Positions 1 through 12,589 are shown, counted from the stretch's first letter. The stretch: DNA of 64,000 bases from Adenophora triphylla var. japonica (GCA_022495995.1 JAFEMH010002588.1:62001-126000); one strand, 5' to 3'. Numbers and translations: made by a program. Notes: generated from the sequence alone by a model not told the origin.

Positions 1-174
1 TTTTCTTTTTCATCCCAAAAACAGCCTTTTTACTCCCGGCTTAATAGATGAACTTTTAAGAAAACACTAAAAATATTTTCATTTTTACCTTTTTTTTTCA
101 CATACTTAGCTTCGTCTACCTATCCGGCCACCCACAATAATTTAGCTAAAAATTTTCATAAAAAATTCAAAGAA

Positions 175-245
<71 letters not shown>
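1..245. repeat. AT-rich flank with (AT)n microsatellite
   Basis: The stretch is low in complexity. An uninterrupted AT dinucleotide run occupies roughly 178-232. I see no gene, and the only structure is the TA at 244-245 that serves as the target duplication of the Stowaway MITE that follows. Confidence 0.8.
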
Positions 246-513
246 CTCCCTCCGTCCCATTAATAACTTCACCTTTTGCCATTTTGGGTGTCCCATTGAA
301 AGCTTCACCTTTCCTTTTTTGGCAAAGAATCTTTACTATTCCCTCCACTCATTCTCTCTCCTACATTATTTTAATACTCACAACACCATTATAATTTACT
401 ATTCCCTCTACTCATTCTCTCTCCTATTTTACTATTACACTCACAACATTTTCTACACCCTTAATTTGCGTGCCGGAGCCAAAATGGTGAACCAAATAAT
501 GGGACGGAGGGAG
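246..513. mobile_element. Stowaway MITE (Tc1/mariner type)
   Basis: The 268-bp element begins CTCCCTCCGTCCC and ends with the reverse complement GGGACGGAGGGAG, the canonical Stowaway terminus. TA is present on both sides (244-245 and 514-515), matching the 2-bp duplication of this superfamily. The interior is AT-rich and non-coding. A related copy lies at 51154-51590, where it is interrupted by another MITE. It encodes no transposase and would depend on a mariner-like enzyme in trans. Confidence 0.92.
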
Positions 514-546
514 TATATATACATATATATATATATATATATACCA

Positions 547-791
547 CCCTGATCAAAGCAACTATAAATACCTGACAACCGCAACGGTTCAAAGGTAACT
601 GCAATTTTGTCATTTGAATATCCTTGTTCAATACATTATTTGCTCTCCTAAACACATACTTACTCTCACGCCCGAGGGTCTAAGCTGGAGACAAATCCGG
701 CTAGTCGTGGGTTCTGATTTCAGGTCAAGGAGTCAGGTGATTGGTCCTGCCACGTGGACGAAGATTGATAAGCACATTTCATGCGGCATCA
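547..791 (+). repeat. Element A 5' LTR, truncated (3' portion only)
   Basis: This stretch matches 12471-12589 joined to 35637-35769, which are the two halves of the 3' LTR of the same element. It ends in GCGGCATCA and is followed three bases later by a primer binding site. A TATA box (TATAAATA, 563-570) is conserved at 12489-12496. The expected 5' part of the LTR is missing. An AT repeat and the Stowaway MITE occupy its place, so element A has lost its outer left end. Confidence 0.85.
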
Positions 792-794
792 GTT

Positions 795-813
795 TGGTTC
801 CATTGCCGGGAAT
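795..813 (+). promoter_or_regulatory. Primer binding site of element A (tRNA-Asp-like)
   Basis: The sequence begins TGGTTCCATTGCCGGGAA, three bases after the LTR. It resembles the tRNA-Asp primer site common in plant Ty3 elements (TGG..CC.TTGCCGGGGA) with several substitutions. Assignment to tRNA-Asp is from memory of that consensus. Confidence 0.6.
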
Positions 814-851
814 TGTGCATTATTGACGAAGTCCCTTCTCAACCCACAACC

Positions 852-3725
852 ATGGTAACCGCGGATGGACATGTCTCTGACGCTTCCAATGAACCCAATG
901 AGGGGAATGTCAATACCAACACAAATACTAATACTAATGCTGGAAATGCCAATTTGCCTCCTCCCTCTCCGCCTCGCCATCATGCTAGAGCGACGTGCTC
1001 TAACAGTGTCACTGATGGCAGGGGTTTGCCGGATGGTAGGAGAAAAGACAAACGGCTTATGGACGGGCAGGGAGCGCCGCCTCCTCCAAAACGCCATGCG
1101 GGACGAATGGCTGCAGGGGATAGGGCAAGTCCCTCATCTAATCCCCTAAGCAGAAAAGAGATGCTGCCAGAACGAGCTCAAATTCTAGCAGAATTGTTAG
1201 CTATGGAGGAGGAATCGGAGCAGACTGACAGGAGGTCGAAAAGGGCAGCTCCCTCCCAAGTTTCAAACATGCAGCGTGAAAGGAGTGTGAGGCGAGGAGG
1301 AAGTGCCCAGCAGAATGGCGAGCGCCAGATCATTCCTCATATTCGAACTCACATACCAGTCCCACCCGACGACTTGAGGAGTCACCTCAACACCAACTGG
1401 GAGCAGGAGGCTGAGTCAGAGCTGAGACGGCAAAGGAAGGCCGAGAGGAATAGGCCTGCCAGGACTGAAAGGTCGTAGTCTCATAGAGAAGATAGGCGCA
1501 AGTCGCCGCTCAGAGAGGATAGGCGCAGGTCGCCACTTGGAGAAAATAGGCGCAGGTCGCCGCTTAGAGAGGATAGGCGCAGGTAGCCGCTTAGAGATGA
1601 TAGGCGCAGGTCGCCAATTCAATCAGTAAGGTCACCTTTTCATAGAGACAGGAGAAGCAGAGAGATAACTCCTCCTAGGAGTGACAGGCACAGAGCCAAC
1701 TCTGGGAGGGAGCATCACCGTGAAGAAAGGCAGAGGTCGAACAATGTCTCCCGCGCTAGGGACGACAGGCCGAATGCTAGAGAATGGCTAGTATGGAAGA
1801 AAAAGTTTGAGCAGTGGGAGGCTGATAAGAAGGAGGATGCTGGAAAGGGCGAACGAAATGACTTTGCTCTTCGTCCCTTATCCAAGGAATTACTCGACCG
1901 TCGACCTCCTCCAGGTTTCAGACTACCCGTCCTGGAGAAATATTCGGGTGCAACCAATGCCAGAAGCCATATACAACACTTAGAGGCTACTATGTGCTTT
2001 GTCTCCAATGAGGACGACATGATGTGTAAGGCACTTACTAGCACTATAACGGGAGAAGCTCTTACCTGGTTCAATGGCTTGGCACCAGGATGCATCTCGA
2101 CCTGGTCTTATATGAGGAAAAGGTTTCTAGATAGATTCTCGACAGCTGGAGCTCATAAGATTACAGTCACCAACTTGAACAACTTGGTACAAGGAAATAG
2201 TGAGAGATCAATGAGCTACTACACCAAGTTCAAGGAGATGGTCGACAAGATCGAGGAGGACCACACGGATAGAGAGGTCATCAATTGTTTTAGGAATGGA
2301 ATTGCTTCTGCGGATTTGGATTACGAGCTGACAGTTCAAACTGTGACAACTCGTCAAGAGCTGTTCGAGAAGGCCTACAATGTAGCATTGGCCGAGGAGA
2401 GAAAAGAGAAGAAAAATGGGAAAGGCCCCAAGGTTGAAGTCGCTGATGATAAGAAGGACTCAGTCAAGAATGGGGGAAACAACAAGAATGGCAAGAATAG
2501 AACCAGGGCGACTGAGAAAGTGCCCGAAGCTTTCACTCCCTTAATGGTGAGTCGAACTGAGATTATGAATACGGTCGAACTAGGCCCACCTGCCCCTATG
2601 AACCCAACAAATAAGTTCAGAAGGGACAACAGCAAATACTGTGAGTATCACAAAGATAGGGGTCATACTACGGAGGATTATATGAGTTTGAAGCGTATCA
2701 TTCAGAGGTGGGTCGACCAGGGAAGACTCGACGCATATGTGAAAAGACCCCAAGCAGGTGGTGGTGAGCGAACTGGTGGTGGACATCCAGAGCCAAGGCA
2801 GCCTAGGTTGAATTTGGGCGTGATTACGGAGCAAGCTAGTAACACTGCCATCAAACACAAGATATTCCAGCTCAGCAAGGCACCTCATGTACCTCCTAGA
2901 AGCTATGTCAGAGACGAGATGATAAGTTTTTATCCGGACGAGCTGGCAACCAATGTAGCATCTAGAGAGCAGGTTCTCGTTATCCCAGGATTAATAGATG
3001 GGTGTACAACGAGCAAACTCTTGATAGACACGGGGGCCTACAAGGATATTTTGTTTTACAAAACCTTTCAGGAGATGGGACTCTCGAATGAGCAGCTCGA
3101 GCGATATGATGGCAGGCTGGAGGGCTTCACCAACCACTGGGAAGACGCCAAGGGACAGATTGAGTTGGATGTCGACATAGGCCAACACCCCCACAGGGCC
3201 GTCTCCAAGGTAAAATTTATTTTCATCGATGTCAATAGTTATTATGCTGCAATTCTTGGTATCCCTGGTCAGGTCACACTTGGAATGGTGGCCTCGATCC
3301 CCCATCAGCGAGTTAAGTTCCCGACGTTAGCTGGAGTTGGCTATGTACGAAGCACAGCTCGAGAATATCTTGACCATGTCCTACGAACTAGGAAGAAGAG
3401 GGAACTGGAGATTGAAACTGCTGATGGGTATTTGAAGATGTCGAAGTCAGTCACCACAACTTCTAGACTATCTACAATCACCGAGGTGGAAGAGTCGACC
3501 TATCGCTCACATGACGACGTCATGACGGAGTCGACACATCACTCTAAAGTCACCATGGTCGATCCAGATACAGTTATGGTCCACCAAGTCTGCATAGGCG
3601 AGCTATACCTCCAGATCGACAATAACTCGGGGGCCACCACCAGTGAGATTGCAGATGAACTAGATGGCATGATTGTCGAGGAAGCTCCACACTTGGGGGC
3701 CAAGGAAAGACAGAAGGTTAGATAG
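852..3725 (+). pseudogene. Element A gag-protease region (Ty3, Tat-like)
   Basis: One reading frame runs from the ATG at 852 through gag and protease, but it carries in-frame stops at 1476-1478 and 1584-1586. The N-terminal part is Asn/Thr- and Pro-rich, then Arg/Ser-rich over a 27-bp tandem repeat. The central part reads as a retrotransposon gag core (ALTWFNGLAPGCISTW). A partial knuckle-like motif (CEYHKDRGHTTEDYMSLK) follows, with the final Cys replaced by Tyr. The aspartic protease motif LLIDTGA lies near 3020. The frame ends at TAG 3723-3725, exactly at the protease to reverse transcriptase junction, and the same frame continues beyond it. The product would be the particle protein and maturation protease. 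This copy is not intact. Confidence 0.85.
1491..1617 (+). repeat. 27-bp tandem repeat inside element A gag
   Basis: About five units of GATAGGCGCAGGTCGCC plus ten more bases occur at an exact 27-bp spacing (1491, 1518, 1545, 1572, 1599). Each encodes roughly DRRRSPLRE, giving an Arg/Ser-rich segment. One unit has lost its frame to a stop (AGGTAG at 1581-1586). Confidence 0.85.
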
Positions 3726-5237
3726 ATCATCATCGAGACCCTGCAATTTAGAGATGGTCCGGAGCTAGAAGCTGTGGACGAGCTGGAAGCAGTGATCACA
3801 AATCCTTCCTATCTTGAGCAAAAAATTCAGATTGGAAAGCAATTGTCACCTGAGGAAAGATTGGAGATCGTCGAGCTACTCAAGGAAAGCAGTGACGTCT
3901 TTGCATGGCGAGTAGAGGATATGAAGGGAATCAAGGAAGAGGTCGCCGTTCATAGGCTGGAGGTCAACCCGACCATAAAACCCAAACCTCAGAAGCTGAG
4001 AAGCTTTGCTCGTGACAAGGAGGAAGCAATCAAACTCGAGGTACAAAAACTCTTAAGTGCAGGTATCATAAAGGAAGCTACTCACACCACCTGGCTAGCT
4101 AATGTGGTCATGATGAAGAAATCCAACGGCAAATGGAGAATGTGTGTCAACTTCACCAATCTTAACCTTGCTTGCCCAAAAGACAGCTATCCTCTACCTT
4201 GGATTGACAAGCTCGTAGATTCCATTGCTGGACATTCGACACTCAGCTTTCTTGATGCCTACTCAGGTTATCATCAGATTAAAATGCATGAAGATGATAT
4301 TGTGAAGACGGCGTTTCAAGCTGCTGGAGGCATTTACTGCTACAATATGATGCCATTCGGGTTAAAGAATGCAGGAGCGACCTACCAAAGGATGGTGAAC
4401 AAGGTATTTGCTTCACAAATTGGCCGAAACATGGAGGCCTACGTCGATGATATGGTAGACGTCACGTGGTCGACCTAAAGGAAACGTTTGCCAATTTACG
4501 AGCAAATGACATGAAGCTCAACTCGAGAAAATTTGTATTTGGATTAGCGGCGGGAAAGTTCCTTGGCTTTATGGTGTCCCAGCGAGGTATTGAAGCCAAC
4601 CCAGAAAAGATAAAGGCTCTGATCGACATGCAGCAGCCAACAAATATAAAGGAGATGCAGCGACTCAACGGGCCTAGGTCGCTTCATAGCCAAGTCGGAA
4701 GAAAGGTCTCTCCCCTTCTTCAAATCTTTGAGGGGGACGAAAAATTTTGAATGGACGACCGAATGTCATTCGTCGTTCCAACAACTAAAGGAATATCTCA
4801 CTACTCCCCCTCTACTGAGCAGCCCGACTATGGGGGAGACATTGTTCATATATCTATCTGTAGGTGATCAGTCAGTGGCAGCGGTGTTGGTTCGAGAAGA
4901 GGAAGGGATTCAAAAGCCCGTGTATTATGTCAGCAAAGCTCTATCAGATGTTGAAGGCAGATATTACAACGCAGAAAAAGTTGCGTATGCCTTAGTCGTA
5001 GCCTCGAGGAAGCTGCGAGCTTACTTTTTAGCTCACCCTATCGTTGTGCTCACAAATGCGCCCTTGAGGAAAATTCTACATAAGCCAGAGAGTTCAGGCC
5101 GTCTACTCAATTGGTTAATTTCTCTCACAGAATTCGACATTGAGTATCGACCTCGAAAGGCGTTGAAGGCTCAAGCCTTGGCAGATTTCTTGGTCGAGCT
5201 GACGTTCACCAAGGAAGATAGCGAGGTGCGAGTTTAG
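3726..5237 (+). pseudogene. Element A reverse transcriptase and RNase H
   Basis: This is the continuation of the gag-pro frame after the stop at 3723. It holds the Ty3-type reverse transcriptase: KSNGKWRMCVNFTNLN, the PFGLKNAGATYQRMVN motif, and the catalytic YVDDM at 4440-4454. The frame breaks just after YVDDM, is open in another frame over 4466-4750, and returns to the original frame from about 4730 with the RT thumb/RNase H region (ILHKPESSGRLLNWLISL). A stop follows at 5235-5237. The two frameshifts and the stops make this a dead polymerase. The best assignment is Ty3/Gypsy rather than Copia because of motif content and the order RT-RNase H-integrase. Confidence 0.87.
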
Positions 5238-7022
5238 AAGGAGAAAGCTAAGGGAAAGGAGCAAGAGTCCCAGCCCGTCACTTGTCTACCCGACGACTGC
5301 TGGAAGGTGTACTCTGATGGGTCAGCAACAAGGAGCGTCAGTGGAGCTGGGATAGTATTGATCGAGCCAGAATCTGGGACGGTCTATGAGAAAGCATTAA
5401 GGTTCAAGTTCGAGGCCTCCAATAACCAGGCAGAGTATGAATCTTTGGTTGCAGCCATTGAGTACGCCAAATGTTTTGGGGCAACCAAAATTGTAGCATA
5501 TTGTGATTCCCAGCTAATAGTCAACCAGGTTCGAGGGGAGTATGCAGTGATAAACTCTACTCTGATCAAATACTATGACCTGGTAAAGGAGTTGATAAAA
5601 GACTTGGAGTTTTGGGAAATTCAGAGGATTGGTCGAGAAGACAATGAGTTGGCCGACCTACTTTCGAAATTGGCCACTACAGATGAGCCACATGAAGAAC
5701 CTATCTCCTACCTCGAGAATCCAGCATATGAAAGGGTTCAAATTCATTATGTGGAGGATAGCTTGAGAAACTGGGTTCATGACAAGTGTTGGATTGAAGA
5801 AATGAAGGCGTACTTGGAAAGAAGCGAGCTCCCTGAAGATGAGAAGACAGCTCGAGCCATCAAAAAGAAGGCTCCGAGATATATTATTCAAGGAGACATG
5901 TTATTCAGGAGGTCGTATACTAAGCCATTGTTGAAGTGAATTCATCCCCAAGAAATTACTCAGTTAATGCACGAGGTGCATATTGGAGTGTGTGGTGGAC
6001 ACCCGAGGGCCAGAACCTTGGCCGACAAGCTGATTACGTTGGGTTACTACTGGCCGCACATGAGAGCTGACACTCATGATTTTGTTCAACAATGCGACCA
6101 ATGTCAAATGTTTGCCAACCTACCTCATCTGCCTACAACAGAGCAAACTCCAGTGATCGCTACTTGGCCGTTCGACATGTGGGGGGTCGACTTGATTGGA
6201 CCCTTCCCACCCGCCCGAGGAAACTGCAAGAATGTGAACGTCGCTATTGATTATTTCACTAAGTGGGTCGAAGAAAAGCCACTAGCTCACATCACAGAAG
6301 AAAATGCCATCAATTTCATTCATGACTTCATATGGTGTCGATTTGGGTTCCCACAAGCCATAGTGTCAGACAACGGGCTACAATTCTCTCGGGCTTTCGA
6401 GGAGGAAATGAATAGAGTAGGGATCAAACATTGGCAATCATCTGTTGCCTATCCTCAAGGCAATGGGCAAGCTGAGGTAGCGAATAAGCTCGTCCTATCT
6501 TCACTTAAGACGGGCTTAGTTGGTCGACGTAGCAACTGGTTGGACGAACTCCCCCTTGCTCTTTGGACAGTTCGTACAACCACTCGGGGGCCTACGGGGG
6601 AAACCCAATTCGCTCTTACATATGGGTTGGAGGCCATGGCTCTAGCCGAGCTGCGATTTCCTACGGCTAGAGTGATCTTCTTCGACCGAGAGCAGAATGA
6701 CACCAACAGATTGATCGACTTGGATTTGATTGACGAGAAGCGAGACACAGCCTACTTACGAACGGTCAACTACAAGCAGAGGATAAAGAGTTACCACGAC
6801 AAGAAGGTGAAGACGAGATCATTCCAAGTAGGCGACTACGTACTAAGAAAGATCGAGGCAACAGGAAGGAGAACCCAACAAAACAAGTTATCTCCCAACT
6901 GGGAAGGTCCCTACATTGTCACTCGAATCATCAAGGAAGGGACTTACATGATTGCTCATCCAGGTGGTGAGGAGTTGAAGCACCCATGGCACGCTACTCA
7001 CCTTATCAAATACAACTTCTAG
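5238..7022 (+). pseudogene. Element A second RNase H and integrase
   Basis: The frame of the polyprotein resumes after the stop at 5235. It encodes a second RNase H (VYSDGSATRSVSGAGIVL, then FEASNNQAEYESLVAAIEYA and the acidic CDSQLIVNQVRGEY). Having two RNase H domains is the hallmark of the Tat group of plant Ty3 elements. A stop at 5937-5939 precedes the integrase. There the zinc-binding segment (H near HEVHIGVCGGHPRA, CDQCQMF), the catalytic core (WGVDLIGPFP, VSDNGLQFS, QGNGQAEVANK) and a C-terminal domain (NWEGPYIVTRII) can be read. The D, D and E catalytic positions are kept, but the stops rule out a normal full product. Confidence 0.87.
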
Positions 7023-7169
7023 TTTAACTCTCTAGTTCAGTTCAAAGTCAGTGCAGTTTCTAAGTTTGAATTTGTCATAGTTCTAGCTCTCCGTTTGATG
7101 TAAGCATGTTCCTACTTCAATAAAAATCGCAGTTCTATTCGACCAAGTATTTTGTTACACTTTCCATTA

Positions 7170-7680
7170 ATTTCAACAGACTCAATTCTTAATCAGTCTC
7201 AACAGACTCGATTCTTAATCAGACTCAACAAGCTCGATTCTTAATCAGCTTTGTTCCTTTAAAAAGTCCGACTCTTAGTCGACTTCGTTCTAACAAGCTC
7301 GATTCTTAGTCAGCTTCATTCGAACAAGCTCGATTCTTAATCAGCTGTGTTCCTTTAACAAGTCTGACTCTTAGTCGACTTCGTTCTAACAAGCTCGACT
7401 CTTAGTCAGCTCCATTCTAACAAGCTCGATTCTTAATCAGCTTTTTTCCTTAACAAGTTCGACTCTTAGTCGACTTCGTTCTAACAAGCTCGACTCTTAG
7501 TCAGCTCCATTCTAACAAGCTTGATTCTTAATCAGCTATGTTCCTTAACAAGTCCGACCCTTAGTCGACTTCGTTCTAACAAGCTCGACTCTTAGTCAGC
7601 ATCATTTTAGCGAACTCGACTTTTGGTCAGCTTCGCTCCCTTAAACAGATTCGACTCTTAGTCAATCTTGTTTGCAAAAA
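7170..7680 (+). repeat. Tandem repeat downstream of element A pol
   Basis: About 15 degenerate units of roughly 31 bp are built on AACAAGCTCGACTCTTAGTC followed by AGCT and a short T/C-rich spacer. They fill the gap between the end of integrase and the antisense gene. The remainder of 7023-7985 shows nothing else recognisable. Confidence 0.8.
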
Positions 7681-7985
7681 TTATACAAGTTCAAAGTCGA
7701 TTGAATTAATCAGTCCGACTAAAGGCCTATAGCAACTCGTCTGTTCTATTAAAATCTAGCTCAACATTCAAAGACAAGTGGATGGATCAAAGAAAAGCAG
7801 ATTCAGGCAAAAGTCAGCTACGATCAAACAAAGTTTCAGTCCCCCAAAGCGGGCTAGGACTTGAACAAATAAAAGATATAAGTTAGTATGCCTCCCAAAA
7901 GGCTGGGCCAAGGCACCTACACATACACAAAACAAAAGCAAAAATTGTTTGGGGCTTGTTCGTTACAACCTCATCTAAAACAAAT

Positions 7986-10900
7986 TCAAGAATCTTGATC
8001 AGCATCAGCCTGGCCGCTTGTGTCAGCTCGATCCTCTCCCTCCTTTTCTTGTTGCTGGGGGCCTATGAGTTTACCCAAATCTGAGAAGACTTGCTGATCA
8101 GGGGCGTCATCTTCCTCCATATCTTCAGCATCTTCTATCTCTTGGAGAACCACATCAAAGTTTCTAAGAGCCAAAGTTGGAGCTACCCACGGTTTGCAAG
8201 CCTCTTTTGGATCTTGTTGGGCAATGAAGACCAAGTCGTTATCAGTGTAAGGAACGATTGAGTGACCACCGCAAGCAGCCATATCATAATGAGGTTCCGA
8301 GGCCCAGCGAGCAAGTTGTTCAAGGGAGACTTCAGAACTGGGATCGACTAAAGCTCGACGGGCCATGTGACGCTTACCCACATCCAGGAAATCCTTTGCC
8401 TTATCCACTATGGCATTGTAGTAGTCGTCCCCGTCCTTAAACTTCTCAACATCAGCCTTAGAAGTGACTTGAAGCTCCTCCTTCCATTTGGCCCTGGCAG
8501 CTTTATGTTCCACGTTCAACTCAGCCAGGAAGGAATCCCTCTCCTTAAGGATCTGTGAAACTGTTGCAAGCTCTTTCTTCGTTTTCTCATGCTCCAAGCG
8601 CTTCGCATACCTCTCAGAGGTCACCTCACCAACTTTGGCCTCAGCAGCCTTCAGGTCGACCAATGCTTTATTCTTATCCGCCAAGGTGTCATTCTTCAAG
8701 GCCTCCAAAGCATCATAGGAGGAGTCCAAATCGTTGTATTTCTCCTTCAACTCATCCAAATCATGAGATTTCTTGGCGTACTGACTCAGGGCCTGCCTTT
8801 CCCTCTCGATGGATGCCCTCCAAGAGCTCTTGGCTTGCTCCACCATAGTAAGATACTGCATTAAAGAAAGTCATCAAAGTATTAGCTAGACAAAGACTCA
8901 GAAGCTAAATTGACGAGCTCAAAGAATAAACGACCAGACAGATATGGGAAATAAAAGCTTACCTCACTCTGCACCAACCCAGATCGAGCAGAGAACTCTT
9001 CTGGGGTCATCCCCTTATCAGCAATGTGGGCGAGCAGGTCGACGTCTATGGCCCTCCTCACCACGACTTGGCCAAGACTCAACTCTGGGAAATGACAGCT
9101 CATACTATTGACCCCACTGAGAGGAGGCACATCACTCAGTCTTCTTATGCGTTCCTCAAGAGACTCTTAGTTAGTAGGAGAGGAGATTGGGGGAGGAAGT
9201 TGGCTCGAAGAAATAGCTTTCCCCTTCTCAGATCTCGATCTCTTCCTCGAATTCAGAGGACGATCATCCTCCTCATCAATATCTTCATCATCAATATCCA
9301 CAACATTTAAAGGGCTAGCCCCGGTTGTCCCAGCACCAGAGGTCGCTACATTAGCTTCAGGAGTTGGGTTGGAGCTCAGTCTTGGTCTTACCGACCTATT
9401 GGACCCATTACCCTCTTCAGTTGCTCCCCGAGCTTGGCTACTACTCTCCAAGGGATCCTCCGACCCAACCTCCTCTATAGGCACCATCCCAGCGTTATCT
9501 TTAGATAGCAAGTTATTCCTTCTCTCAGCTTCTCTCTCTCTCTGTTAGCTCGAGCGTTGGCAGCACCGTGGGCTTTCTTAGCTTTCTTCTTGTCAAACAC
9601 TCCTACTATACGCACCATATTTGCTTCTTGTTCAGGGGTCAGAACTGCAGCAAAACCAAGATGACAAAGGGTTAGATCGACAGATGAGAGTTCTACATAC
9701 AAGCTACGAATTCTACATGCGAGTTAAACAATTGACGAGCTAAGAGTTGCACATGCAAGTCACATTAAGATCTATGTACGAGCTACCAGTTCTACATACA
9801 AGAAAATAATGGGCGAGTAAAGAACTACAAATGAGTAAAATCTTACCACCAACATGCTCCCCATTGTCCTTGAAGTAGTTGGCCGTCCTTTGGCAAAACT
9901 GACACTTATCCTCAAATCTACCCAAGGCATGGGTGACCCAGTCAGGATATATCGTGCCCCTATCAACAGGCACCAGAGGTTGCACTTCTCCCTCACCAGC
10001 CATCATCCCGACTTGGATATAATTGTACTTGGTGGTCCCCAGGCGTTCCCAACTAATAGGTCCCCTATTAGCCAACTGGCATAGTTTCTTATACAGATCA
10101 AAGTGCCAATGTGGCTCCCAATAGTTCTCCTCTTCTATCACATCTGTTTCAGTGTTGGGTAGAGGGAATTCCCATCCTAATCTACTCTCCACTACAACGA
10201 CATGGGAGTTCCACCCACTCACCTTGCTGGGAAGGTTCATAAACAGTTTGGGGGAGTTGGGTTTAGATGGAGTGCTAATTCCCATATCAGTTTTAGCAAA
10301 TTTAACACTGAAAAATTCTTTAAAGACCCTCATACAAGGTTCATACCCAAGAAACCTACAAAACACCATGGCAAAGCACACTAGGACCCCGCAGTGTTAG
10401 CTCCCGAGTTGGACACCTTGCTTTGGGAAGGTTCATAAACAGTTTGGGGGAGTTGGGTTTAGATGGAGTGCTAATTCCCATATCAGTTTTAGCAAATTTA
10501 ACACTGAAAAATTCTTTAAAGACCCTCATACAAGGTTCATACCCAAGAAACCTACAGACCATGGCAAAGCACACTAGGACCCTGCAAGTGTTAGCTCCCA
10601 GTTGGACACCTTGCTGGGAAGGTTCATAAACAGTTTGGGGGAGTTGGGTTTAGATGGAGTGCTAATTCCCATATCAATTTTAGCAAATTTAACACTGAAA
10701 AATTCTTTAAAGACCCTCATACAAGGTTCATACCCAAGAAACCTACAGACCATGGAAAAGCACACTAGGACCCTGCAAGTGTTAGCTCCCAGTTGGAGAG
10801 GCAAACCATCAGTACACTCCAAGAATTCATTGATAAAAGGATCAAGTGGCAACCTTAGGCCAGCTTCGAATTGGCCGTAGAAGAAAGCTACCCTAGTGGC

Positions 10901-11566
10901 ATCCTTAGTAAACGTACTTCGAAATTGATCCATAAACTCCTTCCTACTGTGGATTCTCACCCTAAATTCCTCCCTATTTACCTCACAGAAGTCATAAATC
11001 ATAGCATACCGAGACTCCAAATTCCTCTTCCCTCTCATTGGTCTTTGAGGGACATAGCCCCTTTCATTCCTCCCCGGTACAGTTGATGAGTTGAATGCAT
11101 CCACAATACGGGGACTTGAGGAGGTAGATGTTGTAGCTCCTTCACGAGCTACCATATCTGTACAAGAATAAGAGGAAGCAGAGTAGTCAGACCTATGATC
11201 ACATTCAGGAGACCTACCTAGGGGCGACCTACCTAAAGGCGACCTAGACTCCCCTGGAAAACCTTTCCTATTCCTAAGTAAGGAGGGTTTACTGGCATCC
11301 CTAACATAAAATAGTGATATGTGGTCAAGCAATTCATGGAAGAGATGAAAGGAGACAACATTTGAGTCGTTAATTATCAATTCACCTACGTTTTCTCCTA
11401 AGGGCAGTCCTATTTCATTAAAACTCATCCCCCACCTTGTCAAGATAGAGGCATACTCAGTCAAGGACATCTCTCTCCACTCTCCGTTTATATGTTTGTA
11501 CACTCGATGGTTCACAGTGCAATACCCATACCAAGCTCTTGGCTCACTACTGAAGGTTCTAGCCAT
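7986..11566 (-). pseudogene. Element A antisense accessory gene, spliced and broken
   Basis: The gene runs opposite to gag-pol and lies between pol and the 3' LTR. Reading on the minus strand, it starts at the ATG at 11566 (MARTFSSEPRAWYGYC). The middle part (PLDPFINEFLECTDGLPLQL, EPCMRVFKEFFSVKFAK, WEFPLPNTETD) resembles the 'putative gypsy type transposon' domain family. An acidic, basic-tailed linker follows (DIDDEDIDEEDDRP, SRKRSRSEKGK). The last exon encodes a long coiled coil (residues rich in E, K, L, A). Good splice signals are visible at donor GTAAGATTTT near 9846, acceptor CTGCAG near 9650, donor GTAAGCTT near 8960 and acceptor TGCAG near 8860. The gene is disabled by a triplicated 193-bp block in the 5' half and by an in-frame stop near 9168. 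The function of such genes is unknown. Confidence 0.72.
10221..10796. repeat. 193-bp block in three tandem copies
   Basis: Near-identical copies begin at about 10221, 10415 and 10608 (each starts ACCTTGCT..GGGAAGGTTC). They differ by only a few bases. The block lies inside the antisense gene of element A and repeats the segment encoding EPCMRVFKEFFSVKFAKTDM. The high similarity points to recent duplication. Confidence 0.92.
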
Positions 11567-12052
11567 GGCGAAATCAAAAAGAAAACAGAAATTGAAACCC
11601 TAACGCAAGAAAACGAGAGGAATACCTTAATCAGTTTCGAAAGAGGAAGCTGTCGCAGAAGACGAAAGCCCAATTTAAATCAGTTGCTGTTTCGCTATCT
11701 TCCCTGGAGTTATACAAGGATTTGGAGAAAGCAAAAGTTTGAAATGGAGAAGGACTCTGGTATTTATATTTTCTGAAATTTAGAAGGAAAAAGAAAAATT
11801 CAAAAATTATTCTCCAAATTAAATGAGGAAAACAGTTCCCAAGGCGGTTTTCCAAACGTCAAAATAGTAATGATTGCGGAATACGGCGCTCCTCCAGATC
11901 TGACCGTTCGTTGCCAATGTCCAGGATTGAGCCACATCACCTTTGGTCGACTAAATATTAGAGCGAGCATCGAATTGCGAGTAATGGCAAGCTTCATCAA
12001 AATTTCCTTAACTTCCTAGTCAACAAAGTCAACTCAGAAAGTTGGGGGCCAC
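11567..12052. other. Upstream region of the element A antisense gene
   Basis: The stretch has no open gene and would hold the 5' leader and promoter of the antisense gene. At its end lies a purine tract (GTTGGGGGCCA, 12041-12051) that fits the polypurine tract of element A, immediately before the 3' LTR. Confidence 0.5.
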
Positions 12053-12589
12053 TGAACATACCAAAAGTGTCGAGCTGGGCCAAACGAGTAAAGCCCAGTC
12101 CTCAATCAATTGTTTCCACCACATTCTCAGTGGGCTAGGCCCAATTATTACATGGCTCAAGGCCCACCTTCTTGATCAGTCGACTTAAGTTCATTGTATG
12201 ACCTATCGGGTCCCGACCTAACTTAGTCCGACTCTACGATCCAGATTCTATTTCGGGTATGGTCCAGCTCAACCCGTTAGTCAGGTCGACCTAATCCCAA
12301 TAGGCGACCTCGACCTGCCAAGCAAGCGTCGACCTACTGATTCCAGGCGCACGTGCTTCTATTCTTTCCATAACTGGTTCCCTACAAATCAGGAGCCATT
12401 CCAGGATACATTCTTATGACATGTAACCGTCCCTCAAATCATGGAGCTCATGTGGTCCTACCAAACATACAACCCTGATCAAAGCAACTATAAATACATG
12501 ACAACCGCAACGGTTCAAAGATAACTGCAATTTTGCCATTTGAATATCCTTGTTCAATACATTATTTGCTCTCCTAAACACATACTTAC
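12053..12589 (+). repeat. Element A 3' LTR, left part
   Basis: The start at TGAACATACC is inferred from the preceding purine tract, because the 5' LTR copy is truncated and cannot confirm it. Positions 12471-12589 match 547-665 closely. The LTR is cut at 12589 by element B and resumes at 35637. Confidence 0.75.
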
